This document shows, in pieces, positions 1-9,529 of a DNA stretch of 64,000 nucleotides (position 1 is its first letter; the number at the start of each line of letters is the position of its first letter). Under the pieces are notes generated by a model that was given only the letters and a program-made list of their open reading frames with translations, was not told where the DNA came from and did no database searches. The stretch spans positions 94,088 through 158,087 of the forward strand of contig JAYVSZ010000031.1 of NCBI GenBank assembly GCA_043774925.1, written 5' to 3'. This DNA comes from JAYVSZ01 sp043774925 (GTDB lineage: Bacteria; Pseudomonadota; Gammaproteobacteria; Burkholderiales; Methylophilaceae). A program made the translations under genes and the position numbers.

Positions 1-331
1 TGGTGCGCAACACGGTTCCAGCATAGCAAAGGCGGCTAACCCCTTGATGATTGAGCATGTGCGCATCAATGCGCGCGGCCTGCGGTGTAGTATCGGCGCG
101 GATACCCATGAGGCGGCCAGTCAATTGATCGACCACTTTAAACGTCGCCAAATCTAAATCGCGGCCAGTGCCGGTGATGAGTGACTCCAAATATTCCAGC
201 GTTGGCGGAATCACATATTGATAGCCGTTTACTGCGAATAAATCCAACAATTGACGACGCAAAGACTCGATGCGCGCGGCTTCCGCGGGCATGACATCTT
301 CGATAAACTCGGGAAGTAACCAGTTTTGCAT
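1..331 (-). CDS. hisZ: ATP phosphoribosyltransferase regulatory subunit HisZ (N-terminal part, runs off window)
   Basis: HisZ is a catalytically dead histidyl-tRNA-synthetase paralogue that activates short-form HisG in the first step of histidine synthesis. Translating the minus strand gives [20 protein letters not shown], the usual HisZ N-terminus, followed by the class II synthetase-like segment ending [19 protein letters not shown]. About 110 residues are present; the rest lies beyond base 1. Start is taken at the ATG ending at 331; another in-frame ATG at 340 would add three residues. The position after hflK-hflC-DUF2065 is the common betaproteobacterial order (purA usually follows). Confidence 0.88.
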   Translation of the reverse strand, partial: MQNWLLPEFIEDVMPAEAARIESLRRQLLDLFAVNGYQYVIPPTLEYLESLITGTGRDLDLATFKVVDQLTGRLMGIRADTTPQAARIDAHMLNHQGVSRLCYAGTVLRT

Positions 332-519
332 AAGCGCCATTATACCTTTAAAAGGCAAAAACAGCTTATTGGGGGATTCTATAAATGCATTGTTTGAAAT
401 GCAGTGCAAGGCGCACGGAGCGCAGAAAGCGAGACAGTATGTTGTATTACGGCAAGGTTACGAGCACCGCGTAACGCAGCAATGCGTCCAAAACATGTGT
501 TTATAGAAACCCCAGTGTG

Positions 520-705
520 CTAGTGGCTAAGGAAAAGGAGCAGTAATCCACCGAGAATTGACATGAGCCCAACAAAGCGTAATTGGCCATCTTTGAGTTG
601 AATCATACGGCGAAACGTGTCGCGCCAGGCTTGAGGCGCCACAAATGGCAGCAAACCCTCAAACACCAGCATGAGGCCGAATGCGGCCAGCAGCGTGCCG
701 TTCAT
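520..705 (-). CDS. DUF2065 (YjeT-like) small membrane protein
   Basis: A 61-residue protein with two hydrophobic stretches (about residues 2-22 and 42-60) separated by a short amphipathic segment rich in R and K. It matches the DUF2065/YjeT family, tiny inner-membrane proteins of unknown function that sit just downstream of hflC in many proteobacteria, as here. Family placement rests on size, the segment LPFVAPQAWR and genomic position. The gene lies 24 bp after hflC on the same strand and is probably cotranscribed with it. Nothing in the sequence reveals a biochemical role. Confidence 0.8.
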   Translation of the reverse strand: MNGTLLAAFGLMLVFEGLLPFVAPQAWRDTFRRMIQLKDGQLRFVGLMSILGGLLLLFLSH

Positions 706-729
706 GCGGATTTACTTAGCATGCGCGCC

Positions 730-1599
730 TTATTTGCCAGCGCCGCGCATATATTTAAAGAACTCAGAACTTGGGTCGAGCACCATCACGTCCGATTTGC
801 TTTTGAAGCTGTTTTTATAGGCTTCTTGGCTGCGGTAAAACGCATAAAACTCAGGATTTTTGCCATAGGCGCTCGAATAAGTTTCGGCCGCTTCTGCATC
901 GCCCTCGCCCTTGGTTTTTTGCGCGTCACGGAACGCTTCAGCAATAATCACTTCGCGTTGTTTATCCGCATCGGCACGGATTTTTTCAGAAGCGGCACCG
1001 CCTTCTGAACGCAACTGATTGGCGATACGCTTACGTTCTGAAATCATGCGATCGAACACGGATTTGCTGATTTCTTCAGAATAATCCACGCGTTTCAAAC
1101 GTACATCCACCACTTGAATGCCGATTTGACGCGCTTCTTTGTCCGCTTTTACACGTAAGGTGTTCATCACCGCTTCTCGCTCACCCGCAATCACGTCATG
1201 CACAGTGCGTTTACCAAACTCGTAACGCAAACCCGCGTTAATCACCTTAGACAGCCTATCTTCCGCCGCCGCTTCGCCGCCTTCTTTAAACGAAACGTAA
1301 TATCTTGCTGGGTCGATAATGCGCCATTTGACGAACGAATCCACCATCATGTATTTGTTTTCGCTGGTGTTAAATTTGGCTGGCGCTTCCCAATCCAAGG
1401 TCACAATGCGTTTGTCGAAAAACTTCACATCGTCCACCAGCGGCATTTTGAAATAAAGCCCTGGCTCTTTTTTTACCGAGACAATTTCGCCCAACCTGAA
1501 CACCAGCGCATATTCGCGCTGATCGACGGTGAACGCGGACATCATGAGCAGCACCAGCAACACAAAAATGCCGATTAAACTTAATCCAATATTTTTCAT
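730..1599 (-). CDS. hflC: HflC, membrane regulator subunit of FtsH protease
   Basis: SPFH/prohibitin-family protein that pairs with HflK in the large periplasm-facing complex restraining the membrane protease FtsH. A single N-terminal membrane anchor (about residues 4-23) is followed by the SPFH domain beginning FTVDQREYALVFRLGEI and a charged helical region ending near SEFFKYMRGAGK. Length 289 residues is normal. The open frame extends 25 codons upstream into hflK, but the ATG at 1599, preceded by GGGAGGGTCGC inside the end of hflK, gives the standard N-terminus MKNIGLSLIG. The hflK stop is one base upstream, so the pair is translationally coupled. Confidence 0.95.
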   Translation of the reverse strand: MKNIGLSLIGIFVLLVLLMMSAFTVDQREYALVFRLGEIVSVKKEPGLYFKMPLVDDVKFFDKRIVTLDWEAPAKFNTSENKYMMVDSFVKWRIIDPARYYVSFKEGGEAAAEDRLSKVINAGLRYEFGKRTVHDVIAGEREAVMNTLRVKADKEARQIGIQVVDVRLKRVDYSEEISKSVFDRMISERKRIANQLRSEGGAASEKIRADADKQREVIIAEAFRDAQKTKGEGDAEAAETYSSAYGKNPEFYAFYRSQEAYKNSFKSKSDVMVLDPSSEFFKYMRGAGK

Positions 1600-1600
1600 G

Positions 1601-2794
1601 TTAGCGACCCTCCCTTTCACGACTTCGCAGCTGATCTTGCGGCGACTCCGTGCTGGCGGCACTACTGTGCACACTGGCTGCAGATTGGCTGCTATTGTTT
1701 GCTGGCGCTTGTGCGCCTGTGGCGGCCATCAGTTTATCTAGCGGCAAATACAACATACTATTGCCACCTTTTTGGTCAACAATGACCTTGCTGGTGTTTG
1801 ATAACACTTGCTCTTGCGTATCTAAATACAAACGTTGGCGCGTCACTTCTGGCGCTTTGACATATTGCGCTAAAATTTGCTCAAAACGGTTGGCGTTACC
1901 TTTCGCCTCGTTTTCCACTTTCAACTTATAACCAGCAGCCTCAGCAGTCAGTCGTGAAGCGTTACCGCGCGCTTTTGGAATGACATCATTCGCGTAAGCT
2001 TGGCCTTCGTTAATTTGGCGCTGATAGTCCTGATTGGCGCGGTTCACGTCCTCGAACGCTTCCTGCACTTGCTCTGGTGGTTGCGCGCTTTGCAGCGAAA
2101 CGCTGGTAATTTTCACGCCCGTTTGATAGGTATCTAAAATCGCCTGCATGCGCTCAGAAGTATCTGCCAAGCCTTTTTGCAGTAAATCGTCCAGCTTGTT
2201 TTTGCCGACAATTTCGCGAATCGCAGTTTCCGCCGCCGACATCACCGCGCCGTTATCGCCTTCTACACTGCGGTTATTGAACACAAAATCTTTGGCATTT
2301 TTTAGGTTGTATTGCACGGCAAATTGCAAATCAATGATATTTTCATCCTCGGTCAGCATGAGCGCCTCGCGCGGCACCTTGGTTTTTCCACCAGAATTGT
2401 CGCCATTGCTACGATAGCCCACTTCTAAGCGGCGCACTTGCTCCATGTTCACCACGGTGACGGATTCAACGGGAAACGGCCAATGCCAGCGCGGACCAGG
2501 TTCGGTAGTATCTGTATATTTGCCAAAACGCTGCTCTACGCCCAGCGAGCCTTGATCGACAATGTAAAAGCCTGTCGCCAGCCAAATTGCAGCAATTACC
2601 GCAATAATCGGCAGAATCGGGAGCTCTAATGGCTTGTTAGCGGCTGGCGGCATATTATTATTGCCGCCGCCCCTGCCAAAAAGTTTGTTAATTTTTTGGC
2701 TTATATCGCGAAATACTTCGTCTAAATCTGGCGGGCCTTCATTATTTTTTTGCCCAAAGATAAAGTTGCGCTGCGCCCATGCGGGTAATTTCAT
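1601..2794 (-). CDS. hflK: HflK, membrane regulator subunit of FtsH protease
   Basis: Partner of HflC in the FtsH-HflKC complex of the inner membrane. The 397-residue protein has a hydrophilic N-terminal leader with glycine/asparagine stretches (about 40-50), a membrane segment at about 59-79, the SPFH domain starting FYIVDQGSLGVEQRFGKY, a long helical region rich in A, E and K, and a low-complexity Ser/Ala tail. The domain order and the N-terminus MKLPAWAQRNFIF are typical. It follows hflX by 16 bp and precedes hflC by one base. Confidence 0.95.
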   Translation of the reverse strand: MKLPAWAQRNFIFGQKNNEGPPDLDEVFRDISQKINKLFGRGGGNNNMPPAANKPLELPILPIIAVIAAIWLATGFYIVDQGSLGVEQRFGKYTDTTEPGPRWHWPFPVESVTVVNMEQVRRLEVGYRSNGDNSGGKTKVPREALMLTEDENIIDLQFAVQYNLKNAKDFVFNNRSVEGDNGAVMSAAETAIREIVGKNKLDDLLQKGLADTSERMQAILDTYQTGVKITSVSLQSAQPPEQVQEAFEDVNRANQDYQRQINEGQAYANDVIPKARGNASRLTAEAAGYKLKVENEAKGNANRFEQILAQYVKAPEVTRQRLYLDTQEQVLSNTSKVIVDQKGGNSMLYLPLDKLMAATGAQAPANNSSQSAASVHSSAASTESPQDQLRSREREGR

Positions 2795-2810
2795 TTTTCA
2801 CTCCATAAAG

Positions 2811-4040
2811 TCATGCGTAAGCACTTTCTTGCGTGCTCAATTCTTTTAAATATTGCTGATGTTCTTGCAGCGCTTGCCGAATGTACTCAATGCCCTCGCC
2901 AGTCTTGGCGGATGCACGAATTTTGCAAATTCTACCATATTCGTCGCGGTCAAACCCCGCTTCACAATCTAGCCGATCTATTTGATTTAAAATCAAAATT
3001 TGCGGCACTTTTGCCGCGCCAATTTCTTGTAAAACCGCATTCACTTGGCCAATTTGCGCGTCACGATTGGTGCTGGACATATCCACCACATGCAGCAATA
3101 AATCGGCCTGCACAGCTTCTTCTAAGGTCGCGCCAAACGCTTCAATCAGCGTCGTCGGCAAATGTTTAATAAAGCCAACTGTATCGGAAATCACCGCCAT
3201 GTTGCTGCCATAATAAGCACCGCCGTCAGAATAACCACTCTCGCCCAAATACACTTTGCGCGAGGTGGTATCTAGCGTGGCAAACAGTTGATCTGCTGCG
3301 TAAATATTGGATTGCGTTAAGCGATTAAACAGCGTGGATTTTCCTGCATTGGTGTAACCAACTATCGACACCGTCATGGTGTTCGAACGTTTACGCGACT
3401 TGCGCTGCATGCCGCGCTGTTGCTTGAGTTTGGCCAGTTTCTCGCGCAGTTGTTTCACACGATCGCGCAACATGCGTCTATCTAACTCAATTTGCTTTTC
3501 ACCCGGGCCGCCGCGCACGCCAATGCCGCCTTTTTGCCGCTCCAAGTGCGTCCAGCCACGTACCAACCTTGTGGATAAATGCTCTAATTGCGCGAGTTCG
3601 ACTTGCAATTTACCTTCATGACTTTTTGCACGCTGTGCAAAAATATCCAAAATCAAGCCTGTTCTGTCCAACACTTTGGCTTTTAAATGTCGCTCTAAAT
3701 TGCGCTGTTGCGATGGGCTTAAATCGTGATTAAATGCGACCAGTTTAACGTCGTCATGGCTTTCAACATCTTCGGCTGCGCGCAGCATGGATTTTAATTC
3801 TTCCGCTTTGCCGCTGCCGATAAACAGTTTTGCATCAGGCACACTTCGCTTGCCTTCTAGCGTGGCCACAATATTCATACCTGCCGTGCCAACAAGCTGG
3901 CGCAATTCGTGCAAACTTTCTTCGTAATCAGGCTCGCCAAAATCCACACTCACCAGCACCACCGCATGATTAGACGCGGCGCTGATGACTGATGGATTCG
4001 CTAAAGTGTTTTCACCGTAACCAGAAGGTCTAACAGACAA
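2811..4040 (-). CDS. hflX: GTPase HflX, ribosome-associated
   Basis: HflX is an Obg-HflX-superfamily GTPase that splits or rescues stalled 70S ribosomes. The 409-residue protein has the N-terminal HflX domain, the glycine-rich linker GGIGVRGGPGEKQIELDRR (about 171-189), and a G domain with P-loop GYTNAGKS (228-235), G3 motif DTVGF (near 285) and G4 motif NQID, a known variant of NKxD. It sits three bases after hfq, as in many proteobacteria, and is followed by hflK. Confidence 0.95.
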   Translation of the reverse strand: MSVRPSGYGENTLANPSVISAASNHAVVLVSVDFGEPDYEESLHELRQLVGTAGMNIVATLEGKRSVPDAKLFIGSGKAEELKSMLRAAEDVESHDDVKLVAFNHDLSPSQQRNLERHLKAKVLDRTGLILDIFAQRAKSHEGKLQVELAQLEHLSTRLVRGWTHLERQKGGIGVRGGPGEKQIELDRRMLRDRVKQLREKLAKLKQQRGMQRKSRKRSNTMTVSIVGYTNAGKSTLFNRLTQSNIYAADQLFATLDTTSRKVYLGESGYSDGGAYYGSNMAVISDTVGFIKHLPTTLIEAFGATLEEAVQADLLLHVVDMSSTNRDAQIGQVNAVLQEIGAAKVPQILILNQIDRLDCEAGFDRDEYGRICKIRASAKTGEGIEYIRQALQEHQQYLKELSTQESAYA

Positions 4041-4043
4041 GCT

Positions 4044-4283
4044 TTATTCTTCTTCTTGCTCTGGTAGCGCCATCGTGACCATGCGCGCAGGCACAATGGT
4101 CGAAATCGCGTGTTTGTAGACCATTTGCGTGACCGTATTTTTGAGTAAAATCACGTATTGATCGAAGGAATCTACTTGGCCTTGCAGCTTAATGCCGTTG
4201 ACCAAGTAAATTGATACTTGCACGTGTTCTTTCCTGAGGGCGTTCAAAAACGGATCTTGCAGCATTTGTCCTTTGGGAATCAT
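4044..4283 (-). CDS. hfq: RNA chaperone Hfq
   Basis: Sm-like hexameric RNA chaperone that pairs small RNAs with mRNAs. The 79 residues contain Sm1 ([20 protein letters not shown], with the proximal-face Q and FLN) and Sm2 ([12 protein letters not shown], with the YKH motif). The C-terminal tail is short and acidic (LPEQEEE), as in other betaproteobacteria. It is the first gene of the hfq-hflX-hflK-hflC run; the 121-bp gap to gltX probably holds its promoter. Confidence 0.97.
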   Translation of the reverse strand: MIPKGQMLQDPFLNALRKEHVQVSIYLVNGIKLQGQVDSFDQYVILLKNTVTQMVYKHAISTIVPARMVTMALPEQEEE

Positions 4284-4404
4284 GTTTTTTGCTCCTTGTA
4301 GTTGTAATTAAAGTTGGAGGTGGTCTTTTTTAAAAACTCTCTGCCGTACATGTGACTATGATTGCGCCTTTTTGTTCGCATTTCAAGGGGTAAAAGCACT
4401 TTTT

Positions 4405-5799
4405 TTACTTTATAACCTGTTGTATACGGTTTAAGGTTTCTTGCTTACCTAAAAGCGCCATCACTTGGTCGATACTGGGCGATTGCGCGACACCCGTCAG
4501 CATGACGCGTAGCGGCATGGCAATTTTAGGGAATTTAAGTGCGAACTCAGCCACCACGGCGTTCAGCGCCTCATGAATCGCTTCCGCAGTCCACTCGATT
4601 TTATTCAAATTTTCGCTCAGCGTTTTAATGGCTGGCAAAATTTCAGGCGTGATGTGTTTTTCCGCATCCGCCGCATTGATTTGCGGCGCACGATAAAAAT
4701 ATGCAATATCGGCAGCAAGCTGGTTTAAGTTATTCGCGCGTTCGCGATACAAAGCGAGCACATCAACCAAGCTGGGAGCCGCATGCACATTGGCTTTCAG
4801 AGCAACCAATCTTTTACCAATATCTTGTGCTAAATCGCTTAAATCTGCTTCTTTAATGTAATGCGCGTTCAGCCAATTGAGCTTTTCAGTATTAAATTGC
4901 GCAGCGGATGGTGTGATGTGGTTCAAATCGAACCAGCCGCAAAATTGCTTCATATCAAACACCTCTTCGTCGCCGTGGCTCCAGCCCAAGCGCGCGAGGT
5001 AATTCAACACCGCTTGCGGCAAATAGCCATCATCGTGATACTGCATCACACTTACCGCGCCATGACGTTTGGAGAGCTTTTGGCCATCCGGCCCTAAAAT
5101 CATAGAAAGGTGCGCGTACTCAGGAATCGTCGCGCCCAAAGCGATTAACATATTGATTTGGCGCGGCGTATTGTTCACATGGTCATCGCCGCGAATCACC
5201 TGCGTGATGCCCATTTCATGGTCATCCACCACCACGCAAAAATTGTAAGTCGGCGTGCCATCTGGCCGTGCAATCACCAAATCGTCCAGCTCTGCATTGG
5301 CAATCTCAATACGTCCCTTCACCAAATCGTCCCACGCCACCACGCCCGTTTGCGGGTTTTTAAAGCGGATGACTGGTTGAATGCCGACCGGAATTGCAGG
5401 CAACGTTTTACCTGCTTCTGGCCGCCATTTTCCGTCATATTTTGGCTTAATACCTTGTTGCATTTGGCTTTCACGCAACACTTCTAACTCCTCTTTGCTG
5501 GAATAACAATAGTAAGCAGTGCCCGCATCCAGCATGCTTTGCAGCACTTTTTTGTAGGTGTCCATGCGCTGCATTTGGTAAAACGGGCCTTCGTCGTAAT
5601 CCAGCCCCAACCATGACATGCCATCCAAAATTGCTTGCACGGCTTCTGGCGTGCTGCGCGCTACGTCGGTATCTTCAATACGCAGAATAAATTGGCCATG
5701 ATTTTTTTTGGCATAAGCCCAAGAAAACAGCGCGGTGCGCGCGCCACCAATGTGTAAAAAACCTGTGGGACTGGGCGCGAAGCGGGTACGAACGGTCAT
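4405..5799 (-). CDS. gltX: Glutamyl-tRNA synthetase
   Basis: Charges tRNA-Glu with glutamate. The 464-residue class I synthetase carries the HIGH-type motif PTGFLHIGGA (11-20), the KMSKS-type motif LSKRHGAVS (near 240) and the GluRS-specific DDLVIARPDGTPTYNF segment, followed by the helical anticodon-binding domain. The N-terminus TVRTRFAPSPTG is standard, so the start is secure. It lies alone between hfq and a divergent unknown gene. Confidence 0.96.
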   Translation of the reverse strand: MTVRTRFAPSPTGFLHIGGARTALFSWAYAKKNHGQFILRIEDTDVARSTPEAVQAILDGMSWLGLDYDEGPFYQMQRMDTYKKVLQSMLDAGTAYYCYSSKEELEVLRESQMQQGIKPKYDGKWRPEAGKTLPAIPVGIQPVIRFKNPQTGVVAWDDLVKGRIEIANAELDDLVIARPDGTPTYNFCVVVDDHEMGITQVIRGDDHVNNTPRQINMLIALGATIPEYAHLSMILGPDGQKLSKRHGAVSVMQYHDDGYLPQAVLNYLARLGWSHGDEEVFDMKQFCGWFDLNHITPSAAQFNTEKLNWLNAHYIKEADLSDLAQDIGKRLVALKANVHAAPSLVDVLALYRERANNLNQLAADIAYFYRAPQINAADAEKHITPEILPAIKTLSENLNKIEWTAEAIHEALNAVVAEFALKFPKIAMPLRVMLTGVAQSPSIDQVMALLGKQETLNRIQQVIK

Positions 5800-6005
5800 G
5801 ATAAAGGTGCTTTAATCGAAAAGATGAATTCTAACATGTAAAGATTGGCTGCTTTGCTAGCGCTTAAAATCTAGCTTGCGACGAATTAAATCATATATCG
5901 CTTGATTATTCAGAGAATTATTATTATATTCAATTGAGCTTGTTTTATTTTGCGCGCAAAATTATTTCTAAAAAATAGCGCATAAATTTCAAATCCTAGA
6001 ATCTC

Positions 6006-7664
6006 ATGATAAAAATTATTCAACAACTTTTCGGCGCCAAAGCCACAAAAGAAACTAACAAGCTGACCGCTTGGGTGCTGCAGTTGAGCGAGCTGGACGA
6101 GATTTCGGCGTTAAAACTTTCCACGCAAAAACTCGCGCAAATGATTGATGATGACGCGCTAAGCACACAGCAAAAGCTGGATTTACTGCTGGAAGTGGAT
6201 GAACTCAATCAGCCACGTCTAGATAAATTGGCGACGCAGTTTGTCAATGTTGCCAACATGAAGGCGGATCTTGAGGGCAGCATGAGCGATACCTGCTATT
6301 TGTATTATCGCCAATCCTACATTTGCCACCTCAAACTTATCGAGCTGGTGATTAACCCAAGCAAATTTACGCTTGAGGGCGACATGCCCGTGCTGGTGCT
6401 GGGGCGCGCTATTAACGCATCATTCGGCATGTCAAAATGGCGTATGTTTATGCAGCAGAATCCGCCTACCAAAGTATGGCTGCAGCTTTTTATGATATAC
6501 AAAATCGCCTACAAACAAACCCTGCTCAACACGCCTATCGAGCTATTTCCGCTTAGTCCAAACACCACGCTTTCGGCCAGTATTGTGCAAATGTGTATGC
6601 TTGGACAACTGGTGCAAGCCAATATGCAAAAACATCATATTGAAATTACCGCGAGGATTTTGAAAGCTTGGCTATCGCGCGCGCACATCAGCGCCCAATA
6701 CACTCCCGAACAATACCTATTTTTTGTAGATTTAGAACGTGATTTACCTGCAAAACGTATGCGCAATTTTGAGCCAAATGACAATTGTCGCTATTGGGAG
6801 TTGGACGACTTCGAAAAACAAATCAATGTGGCCGTTAACATGACGGACCGCGGCGAAATTCCAGAAAGTTTAATATTCTCGAAAATTGATAACGCAAAAA
6901 GATTAAATGAGACCTTGGGTATTTTACAAGCAGAATGGAAAAAACAGGAATACTTGCGCCAACGCCGTCGTGAGGAGCGTGAAGCGACCTCTAAAACTGC
7001 CAGCGTAAAGGCTGGCATTAGCGATATTTGCGATCAAGTATTACATGCCAACCAAATCAAAAGCGGTCTAAGGATGTCACGTAGTGGAAAATCACTCGAT
7101 GAGCTATTACGTGGCCATACCGTTTTAAAAGAGGCCAGTAGCAGCATCAACGTGAATAGCAGCTCGCTTAACACATGGATCATCACCGACGAGAGCAACC
7201 GCGGATTTGGCGCACGCGTGAACAAATACGCGAATATTCTTGCGCGGCAAGACAAACTCATTGGATTGGTGATTGATGAAGAACTGGACAAAGTCATCAT
7301 CGGCATGGTTAAAGGGGTGAAACTCACGCAAGGTAATCAGCAAAAAGTCGGTATCGAGGTCATTTCGCGCACTGCGATTTGGGTGCAACTACAGCAAGCA
7401 AAAGAAACTAGTTCGTTTATGGATACAGTTACTGAAATCAATGCCAGCCATCGCGGCTCGCCCATGGATATTGGCTTATTTTCGGGCATTTACTTACCTA
7501 TCGAGGCGGGCTTGAGCGAGGCTCCCAGCCTGATTTTACCTAAAATCAACTTCCGCCCCAACACCAAATATATCATCCACATTGAAGGCAAACACAAGCG
7601 CGGTGTGCTGGGCGACCCAATAGAATCGCGCGATGACTGGGTTAGAGTAGCTGTCGCACTCTAA
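6006..7664 (+). CDS. Hypothetical protein, 552 residues
   Basis: I do not recognise this family. The protein is soluble: no signal peptide and no membrane segment. The N-terminal half is helical and Leu/Gln/Lys-rich with a Trp/Tyr/Phe-containing middle (about 95-260). A basic helical stretch, EWKKQEYLRQRRREER (near 310), leads to a C-terminal region of alternating beta character from about 380. That region contains ITDESNRGFGARVNK, which faintly recalls the serine/glycine motif of PilZ domains; this is only a resemblance. The coding character is good over the full length and codon use matches the neighbours. It is monocistronic, between gltX (divergent) and the metal-uptake set. Confidence 0.75.
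   Translation: MIKIIQQLFGAKATKETNKLTAWVLQLSELDEISALKLSTQKLAQMIDDDALSTQQKLDLLLEVDELNQPRLDKLATQFVNVANMKADLEGSMSDTCYLYYRQSYICHLKLIELVINPSKFTLEGDMPVLVLGRAINASFGMSKWRMFMQQNPPTKVWLQLFMIYKIAYKQTLLNTPIELFPLSPNTTLSASIVQMCMLGQLVQANMQKHHIEITARILKAWLSRAHISAQYTPEQYLFFVDLERDLPAKRMRNFEPNDNCRYWELDDFEKQINVAVNMTDRGEIPESLIFSKIDNAKRLNETLGILQAEWKKQEYLRQRRREEREATSKTASVKAGISDICDQVLHANQIKSGLRMSRSGKSLDELLRGHTVLKEASSSINVNSSSLNTWIITDESNRGFGARVNKYANILARQDKLIGLVIDEELDKVIIGMVKGVKLTQGNQQKVGIEVISRTAIWVQLQQAKETSSFMDTVTEINASHRGSPMDIGLFSGIYLPIEAGLSEAPSLILPKINFRPNTKYIIHIEGKHKRGVLGDPIESRDDWVRVAVAL
7463..7476 (-). repeat. ATATCCATG repeat, copy in unknown gene
   Basis: Exact 14-mer AGCCAATATCCATG on the minus strand, antisense inside the 552-residue gene (reads SPMDIGLF). 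No flanking stem of note. Confidence 0.85.
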
Positions 7665-7794
7665 CTTGTTTAGGACAGCGCAGATATTTTAGAGGAACTT
7701 TTAGAACTTAATCTGACTCAATTATGCACAGCTACAATATAAAAGACTCAACCGCCGTGATAAATCGCAATCAAAACACTGCTACAATCTAGTG

Positions 7795-8109
7795 ATGATT
7801 CAGCGTCGTTTCATTTCCATCCTCTTTATTTTGCTGTTTGCTTTCGCGCAACAGCAAGCAATGATTCACCCGTACGTGCATTTGGCGAATGAGCAGGAAA
7901 AAACTCCCAACAACAAGCAAATCCCAGCACATTCTGACGTTTGTAGTAAATGTGTCGCATTGGCGGGCATCGGCTCTGCTATTGGCGCACAGACGCATGC
8001 TTTGCACGTTTTGCCCACTACATTTGAGCTTGCTGTTTTTGTTGCCCTACCGTTTTTCTCAAGTACCACTCTTCCCTACAGCTCCCGCGCGCCTCCAAGC
8101 CTCGTTTAA
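7795..8109 (+). CDS. Small secreted or membrane-anchored Cys/His protein, first gene of metal-uptake set
   Basis: A 104-residue protein with an N-terminal hydrophobic segment (about 6-20) resembling a signal peptide or anchor. A His-bearing stretch HPYVHLANEQE follows, then HSDVCSKCVALAGIGSAIGA with a C-x2-C pair, a later His, and a second hydrophobic segment. The potential metal ligands and its place immediately before a porin, a ZnuA-like and a ZnuB-like gene suggest a role in metal (probably zinc) handling, which is inference. I do not recognise a named family. Start chosen at ATG 7795; a GTG one codon upstream is also possible. Confidence 0.6.
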   Translation: MIQRRFISILFILLFAFAQQQAMIHPYVHLANEQEKTPNNKQIPAHSDVCSKCVALAGIGSAIGAQTHALHVLPTTFELAVFVALPFFSSTTLPYSSRAPPSLV

Positions 8110-8175
8110 TACTTAATTTTGACGCCATACCCGCTTGGGCATGGCTATCTTCATTTTTATTATTGCGAGGTTAAT

Positions 8176-9510
8176 ATGTTTAAACCAAAACTAATGGTGC
8201 GCGCAATTGCGCTTACCTTTCTGTTGCCCGCTGCAGCACAAGCCAACGACAGCGAGGAAATGGAACAACTCCGCGCTGAACTGCAGCAAATGAAACAAAG
8301 CTATGAGGGACGAATTAAATCCCTAGAAACGCGGTTGCAACAAACCGAAACCGTTGCGGATGGTGCGGCGAAAGCAGCCGAATCTGCAGCGGTACAAGCC
8401 AGCGCTCATCCCGTATCCAGCAATGCTTTTAACCCAGATATTTCTTTGATTCTTTCTGGTATTTATGCCAATCGATCGCAAGACTCCAACTTCCACATCA
8501 CCGGCTTTCAGGCTGGCGGCGGCGTTGGACCTGGCACGCGCGGCTTTAGCCTGAGCGAATCGGAATTAGGCGTTTACGCCAGTGTTGACCATTATTTTTA
8601 TGGTGGCCTCAATCTATCGCTAGCGTCTGATAACACCGCCTCTGTTGAAGAGGCGTTCATACAAACCACAGCTTTACCCGCCGGGCTTACACTCAAGGCA
8701 GGCCGGTTCTTTTCAGGCATTGGCTACCTTAACGAGCAGCATGCGCATACTTGGGATTTCGTCGATAGCCCATTGGCTTATCAAGCCTTTCTTGGTAGCC
8801 AGTATGGCGACGATGGCGTTCAGCTTAGATGGCTTGCGCCAACCGACACCTTTCTGGAAATCGGCGCAGAAGCTGGGCGCGGACGCATTGCCGACACCGC
8901 AGGTCGCGACAAAAATGGTGGCAGTAGTGGCTCGGTCTTCGCACATGTTGGCGGTGATATTGGCGCAAGTAGTAACTGGCGCGCTGGATTATCCTATTTA
9001 CAGGTTTCGCCAGAAAATCGTACTTCGAACGACTTAGACGCTACTGGTACATTTGTCACCAACAGTTTCACGGGGAAAAGCAAGGTGTGGATTGCTGATG
9101 CAGTCTGGAAATGGGCGCCAAACGGCAACAGCACGAGCACCAGCGTTAAATTGCAAGGCGAATATTTACATCGTTCTGAAGATGGCGCACTAAATGCCGA
9201 CCAGTATTCCGCATCGCAATCTGGCTGGTATGTGCAAGGTGTGTACAAGTTCTTGCAAGAATGGCGCACCGCCTTGCGTTACGACCATTTAGATGCGGGT
9301 AGCGTCAGTTATGGCCTTAATACTTCGGGGCTCGCTAATACCGATTACGACCCACAACGCTATAGCTGGATGCTGGATTACAACCCAAGTGAATTCTCGC
9401 GTGTACGCCTGCAGCTGTCGCGCGACGAATCACGACAAGGTTTGCCCGACAATCAAGTGTTCATTCAATACCAGATGAGTCTTGGCGCGCATGGCGCCCA
9501 TAAATATTAA
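8176..9510 (+). CDS. Outer-membrane porin-like beta-barrel of metal-uptake set
   Basis: A 444-residue exported protein: signal peptide ending near AQAND, a short coiled coil (MEQLRAELQQMKQSYEGRIK), then a beta-barrel domain rich in Gly, Ser, Asn and aromatic residues, ending in an outer-membrane style strand (FIQYQMSLGAHGAHKY). No TonB box or plug domain is visible, so it is a porin-type channel rather than a TonB receptor. The open frame runs back to 8119, but the ATG at 8176 after GCGAGGTTAAT gives the proper signal peptide. A ZnuA-like gene begins 19 bp downstream, so a zinc-related channel is inferred. Confidence 0.75.
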   Translation: MFKPKLMVRAIALTFLLPAAAQANDSEEMEQLRAELQQMKQSYEGRIKSLETRLQQTETVADGAAKAAESAAVQASAHPVSSNAFNPDISLILSGIYANRSQDSNFHITGFQAGGGVGPGTRGFSLSESELGVYASVDHYFYGGLNLSLASDNTASVEEAFIQTTALPAGLTLKAGRFFSGIGYLNEQHAHTWDFVDSPLAYQAFLGSQYGDDGVQLRWLAPTDTFLEIGAEAGRGRIADTAGRDKNGGSSGSVFAHVGGDIGASSNWRAGLSYLQVSPENRTSNDLDATGTFVTNSFTGKSKVWIADAVWKWAPNGNSTSTSVKLQGEYLHRSEDGALNADQYSASQSGWYVQGVYKFLQEWRTALRYDHLDAGSVSYGLNTSGLANTDYDPQRYSWMLDYNPSEFSRVRLQLSRDESRQGLPDNQVFIQYQMSLGAHGAHKY

Positions 9511-9529
9511 AAATTTAAGGAGTTTTATC

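Noticed and set aside
7665..7794. Possible Zur operator (CTACAATATAAAAG) before the metal-uptake set
   Set aside because: It lacks the symmetric GTTATAATATAAC pattern, so there is no real support for a Zur site.
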